Source: Proteobacteria bacterium UBA7447
GTDB lineage: Bacteria; Pseudomonadota; Gammaproteobacteria; Arenicellales; UBA868
NCBI GenBank assembly: GCA_002477475.1
Contig: DLPX01000050.1
Coordinates: 1-33,613 of the forward strand
DNA length: 33,613 nt
Direction: 5' to 3'
The position numbers and the translations under genes were made by a program. Below, in pieces: positions 6,697 to 14,959 of the stretch (position 1 is the stretch's first letter; each line of letters starts with the position of its first letter). The notes below the pieces were generated by a model. The model did not search any database. It was not told where the DNA came from and worked only from the letters and a program-made list of their open reading frames with translations.

Positions 6697-8511
6697 TCAG
6701 TCGAGATAACTTCTGAGTTTTTCCGAGCGGGTCGGGTGGCGCATCTTTCTGAGCGCCTTGGCTTCAATCTGTCGTATACGCTCTCGGGTGACATCAAACT
6801 GTTTGCCGACTTCTTCCAGCGTGTGGTCGGTATTCAGCCCGATGCCAAAGCGCATCCGGATAACTTTGGATTCGCGCTCGGTGAGGCTATCAAGAATGGA
6901 CTCAGTCGCACCGGTCAGGCCTGACGTCAGAGCGGCATCCTCGGGCGCGAGGATGTTTTTGTCCTCGATGAAGTCTCCCAAGTGAGAATCTTCGTCATCA
7001 CCGATGGGCGTTTCCATCGAGATCGGTTCTTTGGCGATTTTCAGCACCTTCAGGATCTTGTTTTCTGGCATATCCATGCGCTCTGCCAGTTCTTCGGGTA
7101 AAGCCTCGCGACCCTTCTCTTGAAGAATCTGTCGTGACACACGATTGAGCTTATTGATGGTCTCAATCATGTGTACCGGAATACGGATAGTCCGCGCCTG
7201 ATCGGCAATCGATCGGGTGATCGCCTGTCGGATCCACCAGGTTGCGTAGGTCGAGAACTTGTAGCCGCGGCGGTACTCAAACTTATCCACCGCTTTCATC
7301 AAGCCGATGTTGCCCTCCTGAATCAGGTCAAGGAACTGCAGGCCACGGTTGGTGTACTTTTTGGCGATCGAGATGACGAGACGCAGGTTTGCCTCGATCA
7401 TTTCTTTTTTGGCGCGGCGGGCTTTGGCTTCGCCGATGTTCATCCGCTTGCTGACATCCTTGATCTGATGGATGCGCAGTCCGGTGATATTCTCAAGATT
7501 TTCAAGCTTGTCGCGCAGGTTTTCGAGCTCGTCTGCATGGGCTTTGAGCATGTCCTTGTTACCTTCTTTGCCGCGCATCATGCTGCGAATCCAGAAAAGC
7601 TCAGATTCCTTGCCCACAAACTTGGAGATAAAGGTCTTGCGGCTGACCCGGGCTTTTTGCACACAGATTTTGATGATCTCTTTTTCCAGCTTGCGCACTT
7701 CGTCGACGATTTCACGCATCACCTGAGAAAGGTAATCGATCTGTCGCGGCACAAGCCGGATCTCCATCAACTCCGTTGAAAGTTTGGATTGATATTTTTC
7801 CATCTGCGGAGCGCCAATACCGTAGCGAGTACGGCAGCGCTCGAGACTTTTCAGGCCCTTGCGAATGCGTTCAAAACGTTCTTTGAATTCATCTGGATCT
7901 GGACCTTGAGGACCAGCATTGGCATTATCGTCGTTATCGTCATCCCCGGAGCCGGGAATAACGGGTTCAGGGATTGCCGCGTCCAGTTCGTTGAGGTCAA
8001 TAAAACCAACGAGCAACTCTGTCAGTTTCATCTTGCTTTCTTCAACGTTGTCGGCAAGACGGACGAGTTCTGAGATGACGATCGGAGCGCATGCAATCGC
8101 GCTCACGCTTTGGCGAATGCCGTCTTCGATCCGCTTCGCCAGCCGGATCTCATCCTGGCGAGTGAGCAGTTCAACGGTGCCCATCTCGCGCATATACATC
8201 CGCACGGGATCGGTCGTTCGGCCAAACTCGCTTTCGACCGCCGTGGTCAGCACGGCTTCGGCCTCTTCGACGACTTCCTCGTCGTCGCTGTTGGCGGTCT
8301 TCAGAAGAAGCGTATCAGCGTCAGGCGCCGCGTCGTAGACCTCGATCCCGAGGTCGTTGATCATGTTGACGACCGTCTCGATCTGGTCGGTGTCGTTCAT
8401 ATCTTCCGGGAGGTGATCGTTGATCTCGCGGTAGGTCAGGAACCCTTGCTCCTTACCTTTGATGATCAGCCGTTTGAGTTCGGATTGCTGGCTTTGAGTA
8501 TCGACGGACAC
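6697..8511 (-). CDS. rpoD: RNA polymerase primary sigma factor RpoD (sigma-70)
   Basis: The 604-aa protein is a full-length housekeeping sigma factor that directs RNA polymerase to most promoters. Region 1.1 (about 1-80), region 1.2 (DPVRMYMREMGTVELL, near 100), an acidic stretch in the non-conserved region (GDDDNDDN, near 190), region 2 (ANLRLVISIAKKYTNRGLQF, FSTYATWWIRQAITR), region 3 and region 4 with its helix-turn-helix (TLEEVGKQFDVTRERIRQIE) are all present, ending SEKLRSYLD as in relatives. The start is GTG at 8511 after a G-rich Shine-Dalgarno (AGGGGGG). It lies 72 nt downstream of dnaG and has its own extended -10 promoter in that gap. Confidence 0.98.
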   Translation of the reverse strand: MSVDTQSQQSELKRLIIKGKEQGFLTYREINDHLPEDMNDTDQIETVVNMINDLGIEVYDAAPDADTLLLKTANSDDEEVVEEAEAVLTTAVESEFGRTTDPVRMYMREMGTVELLTRQDEIRLAKRIEDGIRQSVSAIACAPIVISELVRLADNVEESKMKLTELLVGFIDLNELDAAIPEPVIPGSGDDDNDDNANAGPQGPDPDEFKERFERIRKGLKSLERCRTRYGIGAPQMEKYQSKLSTELMEIRLVPRQIDYLSQVMREIVDEVRKLEKEIIKICVQKARVSRKTFISKFVGKESELFWIRSMMRGKEGNKDMLKAHADELENLRDKLENLENITGLRIHQIKDVSKRMNIGEAKARRAKKEMIEANLRLVISIAKKYTNRGLQFLDLIQEGNIGLMKAVDKFEYRRGYKFSTYATWWIRQAITRSIADQARTIRIPVHMIETINKLNRVSRQILQEKGREALPEELAERMDMPENKILKVLKIAKEPISMETPIGDDEDSHLGDFIEDKNILAPEDAALTSGLTGATESILDSLTERESKVIRMRFGIGLNTDHTLEEVGKQFDVTRERIRQIEAKALRKMRHPTRSEKLRSYLD

Positions 8512-8554
8512 ATGCCCCCCTGAAAATCGAAAGAAAAAGGGTGAAAACCTATCA

Positions 8555-8563
8555 ATTATACCA
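8555..8563 (-). promoter_or_regulatory. Extended -10 promoter upstream of rpoD
   Basis: On the minus strand TGGTATAAT matches the extended -10 consensus TGnTATAAT. It lies in the dnaG-rpoD gap, with a predicted leader of about 37 nt to the rpoD GTG. No clear -35 box is visible. It would let rpoD be transcribed apart from dnaG. Confidence 0.6.
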
Positions 8564-8583
8564 CGTGAATCGCCTTCCAGCCC

Positions 8584-10347
8584 CTATTTTCCCGGCTCTT
8601 CGCGCTCTTGCCTTAGTAATTGGCGATCCCGATAAAGCTCTGCAAGCCTCGCCTTGCTGGTTTCGTCCAGCTCTTCCTGTCCAGCACGGGAGACCAGTTT
8701 ATCGATCGATTTGCCAAGCGCCTGCTCCTGGATTGTCAGCAATGTTTCTGAAAAGAAGGGCGGAAAATCTTCTTCACCCAGGAGATGGTCCTTGGCTGCC
8801 AGTTTTTCAAGGGTGGAAGCGTCCTCGGAGTCCCGGAATCTCTCTAGAAGTGCGGCGGTGGTGAGGTGAGATTCGCCGCCTGTCATTTTGTAGAGCGTTA
8901 TCAGAAGCTGCAGGCCCGGCTCATCTGGACTGTCATCGAGGTGCTCGGGCAATGCAAATCGTGTCGCGAGGCCGGGCTGCTGGAGCAGGAGACTGATCGC
9001 CGTTGCGATCGGGCTCAGCCTTTGTGATGGCGTGGACCTGCGTGAAGGAACCTGACGCCCCTTGGACGCACGCGGCGTCTCGGTAGATTGAACCCCGGTT
9101 TCCTCCCGTAGGCGCTGATGCATCAGTTCTCGCAGTGGCCCCTCGGGGAGGCGGGCCAATAGCGGCTTGGCGAGTTCTACAAGACGGGCCCGTCCGTCGA
9201 TGCGGTCCATATCGGTCTCGCCCGCCAGTTTCTCGAAGAGAAAATCCGGCAGCGAAGTCGCTTTGGCTGCCAGGTCCCGAAATGTATCGCCGCCTTCGCG
9301 GCGTACCAAAGAATCCGGGTCATCCCCATCGGGCAGGAAAAGAAAACTGATCTGCCGGCCGCCACCCAATTCGGGCAGGGCGGTTTCCAGAGCCCGCCAC
9401 GCGGCAGCCCGGCCTGCGCGGTCCCCATCAAAGCAGAAGATAATCGAAGGCGAGAGGCGAAACAGTCTTTCAAGATGTCTTGGGGTAGTCGCTGTGCCGA
9501 GTGTCGCAACTACGTGGTCAACACCATACTGTGCTAACGCCACCACATCCATGTAGCCCTCGACCACGATTGAATGACCTTGCTGGGCGATGTTTGAGCG
9601 AGCGCGATGCAGGTTGTAGAGCTCCGAGCCTTTCTGAAAAATGGGCGTTTCCGGTGAATTCAGGTATTTCGGTTCGCCGTCGCCAAGTATCCGCCCCCCA
9701 AAAGCCACCACCCGGCCCTTGTAGTCATGAATGGGGAAGATGATCCGGGACCGGAAGCGGTCATAGACGCGACCGGTGTCCTTGCGAGCAACCAGACCGG
9801 CTTTGGTCATCATATCGAGTGTTTTGTCGTCACCCTTGGCTGTCTGTGCGAGTGAGTCCCAGCCCGAGGGCGCAAGCCCAAGCTCAAATTGGGCGGCCAC
9901 CTCGCCAGACAGGCCCCGCTCCTTGAGGTATCGAATCGCCTCGGCCGACATCTCATGCTGACGCAGTTGCTCTTTAAAGAAGCGGTTTGCATCTGCGACA
10001 GCATCGAGCAGGGCAGGAGTCAGTGTATCTTCAGGCCGGGCCGGCCCGGTATCCGGTATCTCAAGACCAGTGCTCTGGGCGAGTTCTTCGATGGCTTCCC
10101 TGAAGCTGAGATGTTCAAACTCCATCAGGAAGCCGATGGCGCTGCCGTTCGCGCCACAGCCAAAACAGTGGTAAAACTGTTTGGTCTGACTGACGGTAAA
10201 CGAAGGGGTTTTTTCGTTATGGAACGGGCAACAGGCTTTGAAGTCCCTGCCAGCCTTGGTCAGAGGCACCCGTGCATCGATCAGTTCGACGATGTCGGCT
10301 CGGGCAAGCAGTTCGTCGATAAACTCTCTTGGAATTCTGCCGCTCAT
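8584..10347 (-). CDS. dnaG: DNA primase DnaG
   Basis: The 587-aa protein makes RNA primers at the replication fork. The N-terminal CHC2 zinc domain has ligands C40, H43, C61 and C64 (CCPFHNEKTPSF, HCFGCG). The TOPRIM catalytic core carries VVEGYMDVVAL and the acidic FCFDGDRAG that binds metal. A Ser/Arg-rich linker (around residues 425-440) precedes the C-terminal DnaB-binding domain. Length agrees with proteobacterial primases. It precedes rpoD, as in the macromolecular-synthesis operon, but here the divergent ctaA separates it from yqeY and rpsU, so it must be read from a promoter in or beyond the 44-bp gap 10348-10391; no convincing promoter was found there. Confidence 0.98.
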   Translation of the reverse strand: MSGRIPREFIDELLARADIVELIDARVPLTKAGRDFKACCPFHNEKTPSFTVSQTKQFYHCFGCGANGSAIGFLMEFEHLSFREAIEELAQSTGLEIPDTGPARPEDTLTPALLDAVADANRFFKEQLRQHEMSAEAIRYLKERGLSGEVAAQFELGLAPSGWDSLAQTAKGDDKTLDMMTKAGLVARKDTGRVYDRFRSRIIFPIHDYKGRVVAFGGRILGDGEPKYLNSPETPIFQKGSELYNLHRARSNIAQQGHSIVVEGYMDVVALAQYGVDHVVATLGTATTPRHLERLFRLSPSIIFCFDGDRAGRAAAWRALETALPELGGGRQISFLFLPDGDDPDSLVRREGGDTFRDLAAKATSLPDFLFEKLAGETDMDRIDGRARLVELAKPLLARLPEGPLRELMHQRLREETGVQSTETPRASKGRQVPSRRSTPSQRLSPIATAISLLLQQPGLATRFALPEHLDDSPDEPGLQLLITLYKMTGGESHLTTAALLERFRDSEDASTLEKLAAKDHLLGEEDFPPFFSETLLTIQEQALGKSIDKLVSRAGQEELDETSKARLAELYRDRQLLRQEREEPGK

Positions 10348-10391
10348 CGCCTATCACACCGGTTTGATCAACGAGATATTAGCATCCAGCC

Positions 10392-11420
10392 ATGATGAAC
10401 CTTAATCAATCGAGCCGTTCCGCTGTGGCGGGCTGGCTTGGACTCTGCTGCGTCCTTGTGTTTTGCATGGTGGTCCTCGGCGGGGTCACGCGACTCACGG
10501 ATTCCGGCCTCTCAATGGTGAACTGGGAGCCTATTTCGGGAATGCTGCCGCCGCTCACCCAAACAGCCTGGCAGGCAGAATTCGAGCATTACCGCCAGTT
10601 TCCGGAGTACCAGAAGATTAACGCCGGAATGTCGTTAGAGGCGTTCAAAAGAATCTTCTATTTCGAATACGCGCATCGTATGCTGGGTCGGCTCATCGGC
10701 CTGGTGTTCGCGATCGGGTTTGTCTGGCTTTGGGTCAGAAAGCATCTCTCGCGTCCACTTGTGCCTCACCTTATTGCCATGTTTGTTCTGGGCGGCTTGC
10801 AGGGGCTTTTGGGTTGGTACATGGTGAAGAGCGGGCTTGTAGAGATACCGCACGTCAGTCAATACCGGCTGACTGCGCATTTGGGCCTCGCCATTTCAAT
10901 CTATCTGTATATATTGTGGGTGCTGTTCAAGCTGCTTGAGCGTCGCTCTGCACCGGTGGTATCGAAGGGGTTACGTCGGAGCAGTTGGGGTCTCGGTGTG
11001 CTCGCTTTTGCCACCGTCCTGTCGGGCGGATTTGTTGCAGGCCTCAAAGCCGGCCATGCATTCAATACCTTTCCCCTAATGGCGGGACAATGGATACCGC
11101 CGGGTTATCTCGCTCTAGAGCCCACATGGCGCAATTTCTTCGAGAACATCGCTACCGTGCAGTTCAACCATCGACTGCTGGCGATCAGCACTTTCGCGTT
11201 GGTGCTGGTGTTTGTCATTCGGGTGTTAAAAGACAAGGCGCTGCGACCATTGCGCAAACCGACGCTGACGCTTGTTGGGGTTGCGACCATCCAGGTGGCA
11301 CTGGGTATCAGCACGCTGCTCTGGTTTGTGCCGGTCGCATTGGGCGCGATGCACCAAGCAGTAGCCTTGGTACTGCTCAGCGTGATGCTCTACGTGGTGT
11401 TTCGATTCAGAACAGCCTGA
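10392..11420 (+). CDS. ctaA: Heme A synthase (Cox15/CtaA)
   Basis: The 342-aa integral membrane protein has about eight helices and converts heme O to heme A for aa3-type cytochrome oxidase. Diagnostic segments are VVLGGVTRLTDSGLSMVNWE, the Glu/His pair in YFEYAHRMLGR, YRLTAHLGLA, FNTFPLMAGQWIP, QFNHRLLA and ALGAMHQAVAL, which together give the four heme-ligand histidines. The FEYAHR type with the long first loop is the Cox15 form seen in mitochondria and alphaproteobacteria. The gene stands alone, without cox genes, on the plus strand between dnaG and yqeY, so it breaks the usual rpsU-yqeY-dnaG-rpoD run. Two adjacent ATG codons (10392 and 10395) could start it. Confidence 0.95.
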   Translation: MMNLNQSSRSAVAGWLGLCCVLVFCMVVLGGVTRLTDSGLSMVNWEPISGMLPPLTQTAWQAEFEHYRQFPEYQKINAGMSLEAFKRIFYFEYAHRMLGRLIGLVFAIGFVWLWVRKHLSRPLVPHLIAMFVLGGLQGLLGWYMVKSGLVEIPHVSQYRLTAHLGLAISIYLYILWVLFKLLERRSAPVVSKGLRRSSWGLGVLAFATVLSGGFVAGLKAGHAFNTFPLMAGQWIPPGYLALEPTWRNFFENIATVQFNHRLLAISTFALVLVFVIRVLKDKALRPLRKPTLTLVGVATIQVALGISTLLWFVPVALGAMHQAVALVLLSVMLYVVFRFRTA

Positions 11421-11449
11421 GCCTGTAGGCCCTGACTGGGTTTGATTGT

Positions 11450-11899
11450 CTAGGCGGGGAGTTTCTGTTTGATTGATGCGCTGACGGCACCCATGTCGGC
11501 GCGGCCCTGTACGTGGGGTTTGAGCCATCCCATCACTTTTCCCATGTCGCGAATACTTTGTGCGCCAGTCTCGGTCAGGGCCTGATCAATCAACGCAGCG
11601 AGTTTGCTCTCGTCCAACTGCTCGGGGAGGTAAGTTTCCAGGATCTCAAGTGTGGCCGCTTCTTTTTGAACCAGATCGTCACGACCGCCTTTTTCAAACT
11701 GTTCGATTGAGTCTCGGCCCTGCTTGATCATCTTCTGGAGGACCGCAAGAACCTCATCCTCATCCAGTTCGACACGTTCATCGACTTCTCGGCGCTGGAT
11801 AGCAGCACGCAATAGCCGGATTGCCTCAAGACGTACGGCCTCTTTGGCACGCATGGCCTCTTTCATGTGCGCAGTGATACGGTCTTTGAGTGTCGTCAT
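11450..11899 (-). CDS. yqeY: GatB/YqeY-domain protein
   Basis: The 149-aa protein is a free-standing YqeY domain, the same helical fold as the tRNA-binding tail of GatB. TLKDRITAHMKEAMRAKE at the N-terminus, then RLEAIRLLRAAIQRREVD, KQGRDSIEQFEKGGRDDLV and the C-terminal MGKVMGWLKPHVQGRADMG are family signatures. Its cellular role is not settled. ATG at 11899 is preferred to ATG at 11911 because relatives begin at this place. It lies 43 nt downstream of rpsU and is convergent with ctaA. Confidence 0.93.
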   Translation of the reverse strand: MTTLKDRITAHMKEAMRAKEAVRLEAIRLLRAAIQRREVDERVELDEDEVLAVLQKMIKQGRDSIEQFEKGGRDDLVQKEAATLEILETYLPEQLDESKLAALIDQALTETGAQSIRDMGKVMGWLKPHVQGRADMGAVSASIKQKLPA

Positions 11900-11942
11900 A
11901 AAAAGTGCCATGCCGTTGTGGCAGGCAGCGGACTAAGAACGC

Positions 11943-12158
11943 TTAGTGGGCGCGCATCCTGGAAGGATTCTGACGGGCCAGTCGCTTCTTTTCCCGTTTT
12001 TCAGCGGCAGCGCCAGCGCGCTTGCGCACGGTGGTCGGCTTTTCATAGTATTCGCGGTTGCGTGACTCGGTGAATACACCGGCTTTTTCGCAGGCGCGGC
12101 GAAATCGGCGAAGGACGACGTCAAACGGCTCATCCGGCCGAACTTTGACTGATGGCAT
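11943..12158 (-). CDS. rpsU: 30S ribosomal protein bS21
   Basis: The 71-aa, very basic protein has the bS21 pattern PFDVVLRRFRRACEKAG, then REYYEKPTTVRKR and an Arg/Lys-rich tail. bS21 sits near the 3' end of 16S rRNA and helps initiation. It is the first gene of the leftward rpsU-yqeY pair and divergent from tsaD. The length equals that of the E. coli protein. Confidence 0.97.
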   Translation of the reverse strand: MPSVKVRPDEPFDVVLRRFRRACEKAGVFTESRNREYYEKPTTVRKRAGAAAEKREKKRLARQNPSRMRAH

Positions 12159-12191
12159 AGGCTTGTCTCAAAGCAATCGAAAAGGGCGCGT

Positions 12192-12197
12192 ATTCTA
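12192..12197 (-). promoter_or_regulatory. Possible -10 box of rpsU
   Basis: On the minus strand TAGAAT (5 of 6 to consensus) lies 33 bp upstream of the rpsU ATG. No good -35 box is found at 16-18 bp, so this is a weak call. Confidence 0.3.
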
Positions 12198-12203
12198 CTT
12201 GTA

Positions 12204-12302
12204 TCCCGCTCGAAAGTACACGCTGGGCCCACATCAGAACTGCCTCAAAAGGTGCCATTCCCGTGTCAGCCTTCGTTATTTCGCCCGCCATCTCGAGCGG
12301 GA
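12204..12302. repeat. 10-bp inverted repeat between rpsU and tsaD
   Basis: TCCCGCTCGA (12204-12213) and TCGAGCGGGA (12293-12302) are perfect inverted copies 79 nt apart in the divergent intergenic region. One arm lies just upstream of the possible rpsU -10 box and the other covers the -35 region of the possible tsaD promoter. Confidence 0.5.
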
Positions 12303-12316
12303 AATGGCCAAAATCT

Positions 12317-12322
12317 TATAAT
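12317..12322 (+). promoter_or_regulatory. Possible -10 box of tsaD
   Basis: A perfect TATAAT is placed 64 bp before the tsaD ATG. The -35 region (12294-12299) does not match consensus and is occupied by an arm of the inverted repeat, which may suggest regulated use. Confidence 0.4.
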
Positions 12323-12386
12323 CCGGCCAAAACGGCTCCGAAAACTTGATTTATTGATGGGGCGTTTTCTTCCCGAGGGCATAAAA

Positions 12387-13415
12387 ATGCAGATTCTTGG
12401 AATAGAGACTTCTTGCGACGATACCGGTGTCGCTGTCTACCATACCGAAGCGGGTTTGAAGTCGCATTGTCTTGCGTCACAGATTGAACTGCACGCGCTT
12501 TATGGCGGGGTTGTCCCGGAACTTGCCGCGCGCGACCACGTCAAACTGTTAATGCCGTTGGTGGAGAAAGCCCTGCAGGAGGCCGAGGTTCCAGACGGGG
12601 GAATTGAAGGTGTAGCCTACACGGCCGGGCCGGGTTTATCGGGCGCATTATTGGTAGGCGCGTCGCTGGGTCGCAGTCTTGCCTGGGCCTGGGATGTTCC
12701 AGCCCTGGGCGTGCACCACATGGAAGGCCACCTCTTGGCGCCGATGCTGGAGGACAATCCTCCCGAGTTTCCCTTTGTTGCCTTACTGGTCTCGGGTGGG
12801 CATACATTGCTGGTCGATGTGAAGGGGGTCGGACGTTATCAGATTCTTGGCGGTACGCTGGATGATGCCGTGGGCGAAGCTTTCGACAAGACCGCAAAAC
12901 TCCTCGGCCTTGGTTACCCCGGGGGTCCGGCCATCGCCAAGGCAGCCAAGAGGGGTAATCCCGAGCGTTGGCGATTTCCCCGCCCCATGACTGATCGGCC
13001 CGGTTTGGACTTCAGCTTCAGCGGTCTGAAGACCTACGTCCGCAACACCGTGGCCTCTCTGGAGCTCGATGAAGACGCTATCGCGGATGTCGCCTGTGCC
13101 TTCCAGGATGCGGCGGTGGATACCCTGATGATCAAATGTCGGCGGGCGCTGAAGCAGGCGGGAAGACGCCGTCTGATCGTGGCGGGAGGGGTGGGTGCGA
13201 ACCTGCTGCTTCGAGAGCGTCTTTGCGCTATGACTGAAGAAAGTGGTCAGGAAGTGTTCTATCCGAGACTTGAATTCTGTACGGATAATGGCGCCATGAT
13301 TGCCTATGCGGGTTGTATCCGGCTTGCTGCAGGCGAGCGACAGGATCTCGATTTTTCGGTTCGCCCCCGTTGGAGCCTGACGGAACTCGCGCCTTTTTCC
13401 GGTGCAGCGGCCTAG
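12387..13415 (+). CDS. tsaD: tRNA threonylcarbamoyladenosine synthase subunit TsaD
   Basis: The 342-aa protein transfers the threonylcarbamoyl group to A37 of ANN-decoding tRNAs, with TsaB and TsaE. It has the ASKHA-fold start GIETSCDDTGVAVY, the metal-binding HMEGHLLAP near residue 110, LLVSGGHTLLV, DDAVGEAFDKTAKLLGLGYPGG and the late VAGGVGANLLLR and DNGAMIAYAG. ATG at 12387 is chosen by family length and by GAGGG upstream; the frame is open further upstream but without homology. It is divergent from rpsU as in most gammaproteobacteria. Confidence 0.97.
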   Translation: MQILGIETSCDDTGVAVYHTEAGLKSHCLASQIELHALYGGVVPELAARDHVKLLMPLVEKALQEAEVPDGGIEGVAYTAGPGLSGALLVGASLGRSLAWAWDVPALGVHHMEGHLLAPMLEDNPPEFPFVALLVSGGHTLLVDVKGVGRYQILGGTLDDAVGEAFDKTAKLLGLGYPGGPAIAKAAKRGNPERWRFPRPMTDRPGLDFSFSGLKTYVRNTVASLELDEDAIADVACAFQDAAVDTLMIKCRRALKQAGRRRLIVAGGVGANLLLRERLCAMTEESGQEVFYPRLEFCTDNGAMIAYAGCIRLAAGERQDLDFSVRPRWSLTELAPFSGAAA

Positions 13416-13433
13416 CGCTATTGGCCGATTTTT
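13408..13433 (+). terminator. Possible terminator overlapping the tsaD stop
   Basis: CGGCC (13408-13412) and GGCCG (13423-13427) flank a 10-nt loop that begins with the tsaD TAG; ATTTTT follows. The short stem makes it a modest terminator between the convergent tsaD and plsY. Confidence 0.45.
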
Positions 13434-14002
13434 GACTCTGTCCCACTGGACAGCCGCTGGATGTTGCCCCAATGCCGCAATATCAGGATAAGTCCGAGCA
13501 CAATTGCCAGTCCGGTATAAACCAGATCAGCCAGCAGCCACCAACTCCAGATCGGTGCACTGACGGCGCTGATGAGTGCTGCGAGCGACGAGTAGCGAAA
13601 AACCAGTGCGGTAACGATCCAGGTAAGTGCAAGCCCGCCCGCGACAGGGAGACTCACTGCGGCAAAAACGCCCAGCGCGGTTGCCACCCCCTTGCCGCCC
13701 TTAAAGCCAAAGAAAAGAGGAAACAGGTGGCCGACAAACGCGCTGGCTCCTGCCAGCGCGACGGTCAGTGGGTCTTCGGACAGCCAACGGGCAACAAGTA
13801 CGGGCAACACGCCTTTCAGAATATCGCCCGCCAGGGTCAATCCGGCTCCGACTTTATTGCCAAGGCGAAGCACGTTGGTGGCACCCGGATTCCCTGAGCC
13901 TTCAGAACGCGGATCGGGCAGATGCATCGCCCGCGATACCAGGACCGCACTGGAGACAGAGCCTAGCAAGTATCCAGCAATCGCGAAAATCAGGTATTCC
14001 AT
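13418..14002 (-). CDS. plsY: Glycerol-3-phosphate acyltransferase PlsY
   Basis: The 194-aa inner-membrane protein moves the acyl group from acyl-phosphate to glycerol-3-phosphate, the first step of phospholipid synthesis. The family motifs are GYLLGSVSSAVLVS, the GSGNPGATNVLRLG phosphate-binding segment (about residue 36), and FGFKGGKGVATALG (about residue 98). About five membrane helices are evident. It is convergent with tsaD, the stops being 2 bp apart, and divergent from folB. Confidence 0.96.
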   Translation of the reverse strand: MEYLIFAIAGYLLGSVSSAVLVSRAMHLPDPRSEGSGNPGATNVLRLGNKVGAGLTLAGDILKGVLPVLVARWLSEDPLTVALAGASAFVGHLFPLFFGFKGGKGVATALGVFAAVSLPVAGGLALTWIVTALVFRYSSLAALISAVSAPIWSWWLLADLVYTGLAIVLGLILILRHWGNIQRLSSGTESKIGQ

Positions 14003-14038
14003 GAGGGGTGCAGGCGGTTGGGTCAGTCGCGACTAAAG

Positions 14039-14044
14039 TATAAA
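14039..14044 (+). promoter_or_regulatory. Possible -10 box of folB-folK
   Basis: TATAAA is found in the plsY-folB divergent gap, about 60 bp before folB. TTGGGT lies 15 bp upstream, a poor -35 box at short spacing. Confidence 0.25.
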
Positions 14045-14103
14045 CTGAGCGTCAGGTAAGACCGGCGCTTTATCTGGTTGCCCGGACACCAAGGAGAAAA
14101 GGG

Positions 14104-14457
14104 TTGGATAAGATTTTTGTACAAGGTCTTGAAGTGGAGTGCGTGATTGGCGTGTGGGAGTGGGAGCGTCAGATTACCCAGAAGCTGATCATTGATCTTG
14201 AAATGGGCTGGGATATCAGAGCAGCGGCAAGTTCTGATGCACTCGAGGACACGTTGAGTTACAAGGATGTGGCGAAACGCGTGAACGCATTTGTCGTCGA
14301 AACGCAGGCTAATCTGGTTGAGACCCTTGCGGAAGGCATCGCGGGCCTGCTTCAGGAAGAGTTCGGAGTTCTCTGGTGCCGGGTCCGAATCAATAAACGC
14401 GGCGCAGTCACGGGCGCGAGGGATGTGGGCGTCGACATCGAGCGCGGCCAGCAGTAA
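14104..14457 (+). CDS. folB: Dihydroneopterin aldolase FolB
   Basis: The 117-aa protein cleaves dihydroneopterin to 6-hydroxymethyl-dihydropterin in folate synthesis. It shows GLEVECVIGVWEWER, the catalytic-region DTLSYKDVAKRV, LVETLAEGIAGLL and the KRGAVTGARDVGVDIER end. The start is TTG at 14104, with AAGGAG 7 nt upstream. folK begins directly after its stop codon (TAAGTG), so the two steps, consecutive in the pathway, are translationally coupled. Confidence 0.95.
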   Translation: MDKIFVQGLEVECVIGVWEWERQITQKLIIDLEMGWDIRAAASSDALEDTLSYKDVAKRVNAFVVETQANLVETLAEGIAGLLQEEFGVLWCRVRINKRGAVTGARDVGVDIERGQQ

Positions 14458-14949
14458 GTGCCTGAGGTCGCAGTCAGTCTCGGCAGCAATCTGGATCGCG
14501 AGTCAAATATTCGTGCGGCAGTGGAGACGATAAGATCGCTCTACCCAGGAGCAATATTTTCGGCTGTCTTTGAAAGTGAGGCGGTCGGGTTTGAGGGGCC
14601 GGCGTTTTACAATCTTGCTGCCGCTTTTGAAACGGATCTTGAGGTCGCTGAGCTGGTACTGCAGTTACGAGATATCGAAGCCCAGCAGGGCAGGGTCCGA
14701 ATCGGTGAGATCATGGGCTCCCGGGAGATTGACATCGACGTCCTGCTCTTCGGAGATGAAATTCTCTATTCGCAGGGTGTAAACATCCCGCGTGATGAGA
14801 TTCTTGAGTGCGCTCATGTGCTTAAACCGCTCAGCCTGATTTGGCCGGATCGCCACCATCCGGTAAAGGGTGCGACCTATCGTGACCTATGGGAAGCAAT
14901 GTCGCGGGATCAACGCGAGAGCCTTAGTCTGGTTGTTTTGGACTGCTAA
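14458..14949 (+). CDS. folK: 2-amino-4-hydroxy-6-hydroxymethyldihydropteridine pyrophosphokinase FolK
   Basis: The 163-aa HPPK transfers pyrophosphate from ATP to 6-hydroxymethyl-dihydropterin, the step after FolB. It has VAVSLGSNLDRESNI at the N-terminus, FYNLAAAFETDL, GSREIDIDVLLFGD (metal-binding Asp pair) and PRDEILECAHVLKPL. In the family the pterin-binding part usually has an HPR-like segment (IPHPRM..R.FVL); here NIPRDEILECAHVLKPL is in that place. The GTG start joins the folB stop without gap. Confidence 0.95.
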   Translation: MPEVAVSLGSNLDRESNIRAAVETIRSLYPGAIFSAVFESEAVGFEGPAFYNLAAAFETDLEVAELVLQLRDIEAQQGRVRIGEIMGSREIDIDVLLFGDEILYSQGVNIPRDEILECAHVLKPLSLIWPDRHHPVKGATYRDLWEAMSRDQRESLSLVVLDC

Positions 14950-14959
14950 AAAGCCGAGC

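Noticed and set aside
7171..7779. 202-aa plus-strand frame inside rpoD
   Set aside because: It is antisense to a strongly conserved coding region, with no recognisable domain; a shadow frame of the GC-rich gene.
9889..10395. 168-aa plus-strand frame over the dnaG start
   Set aside because: Antisense to the dnaG zinc and core domain and without family features.
12783..13472. 229-aa minus-strand frame inside tsaD
   Set aside because: Antisense to tsaD and runs over the plsY end; composition is that of a shadow.
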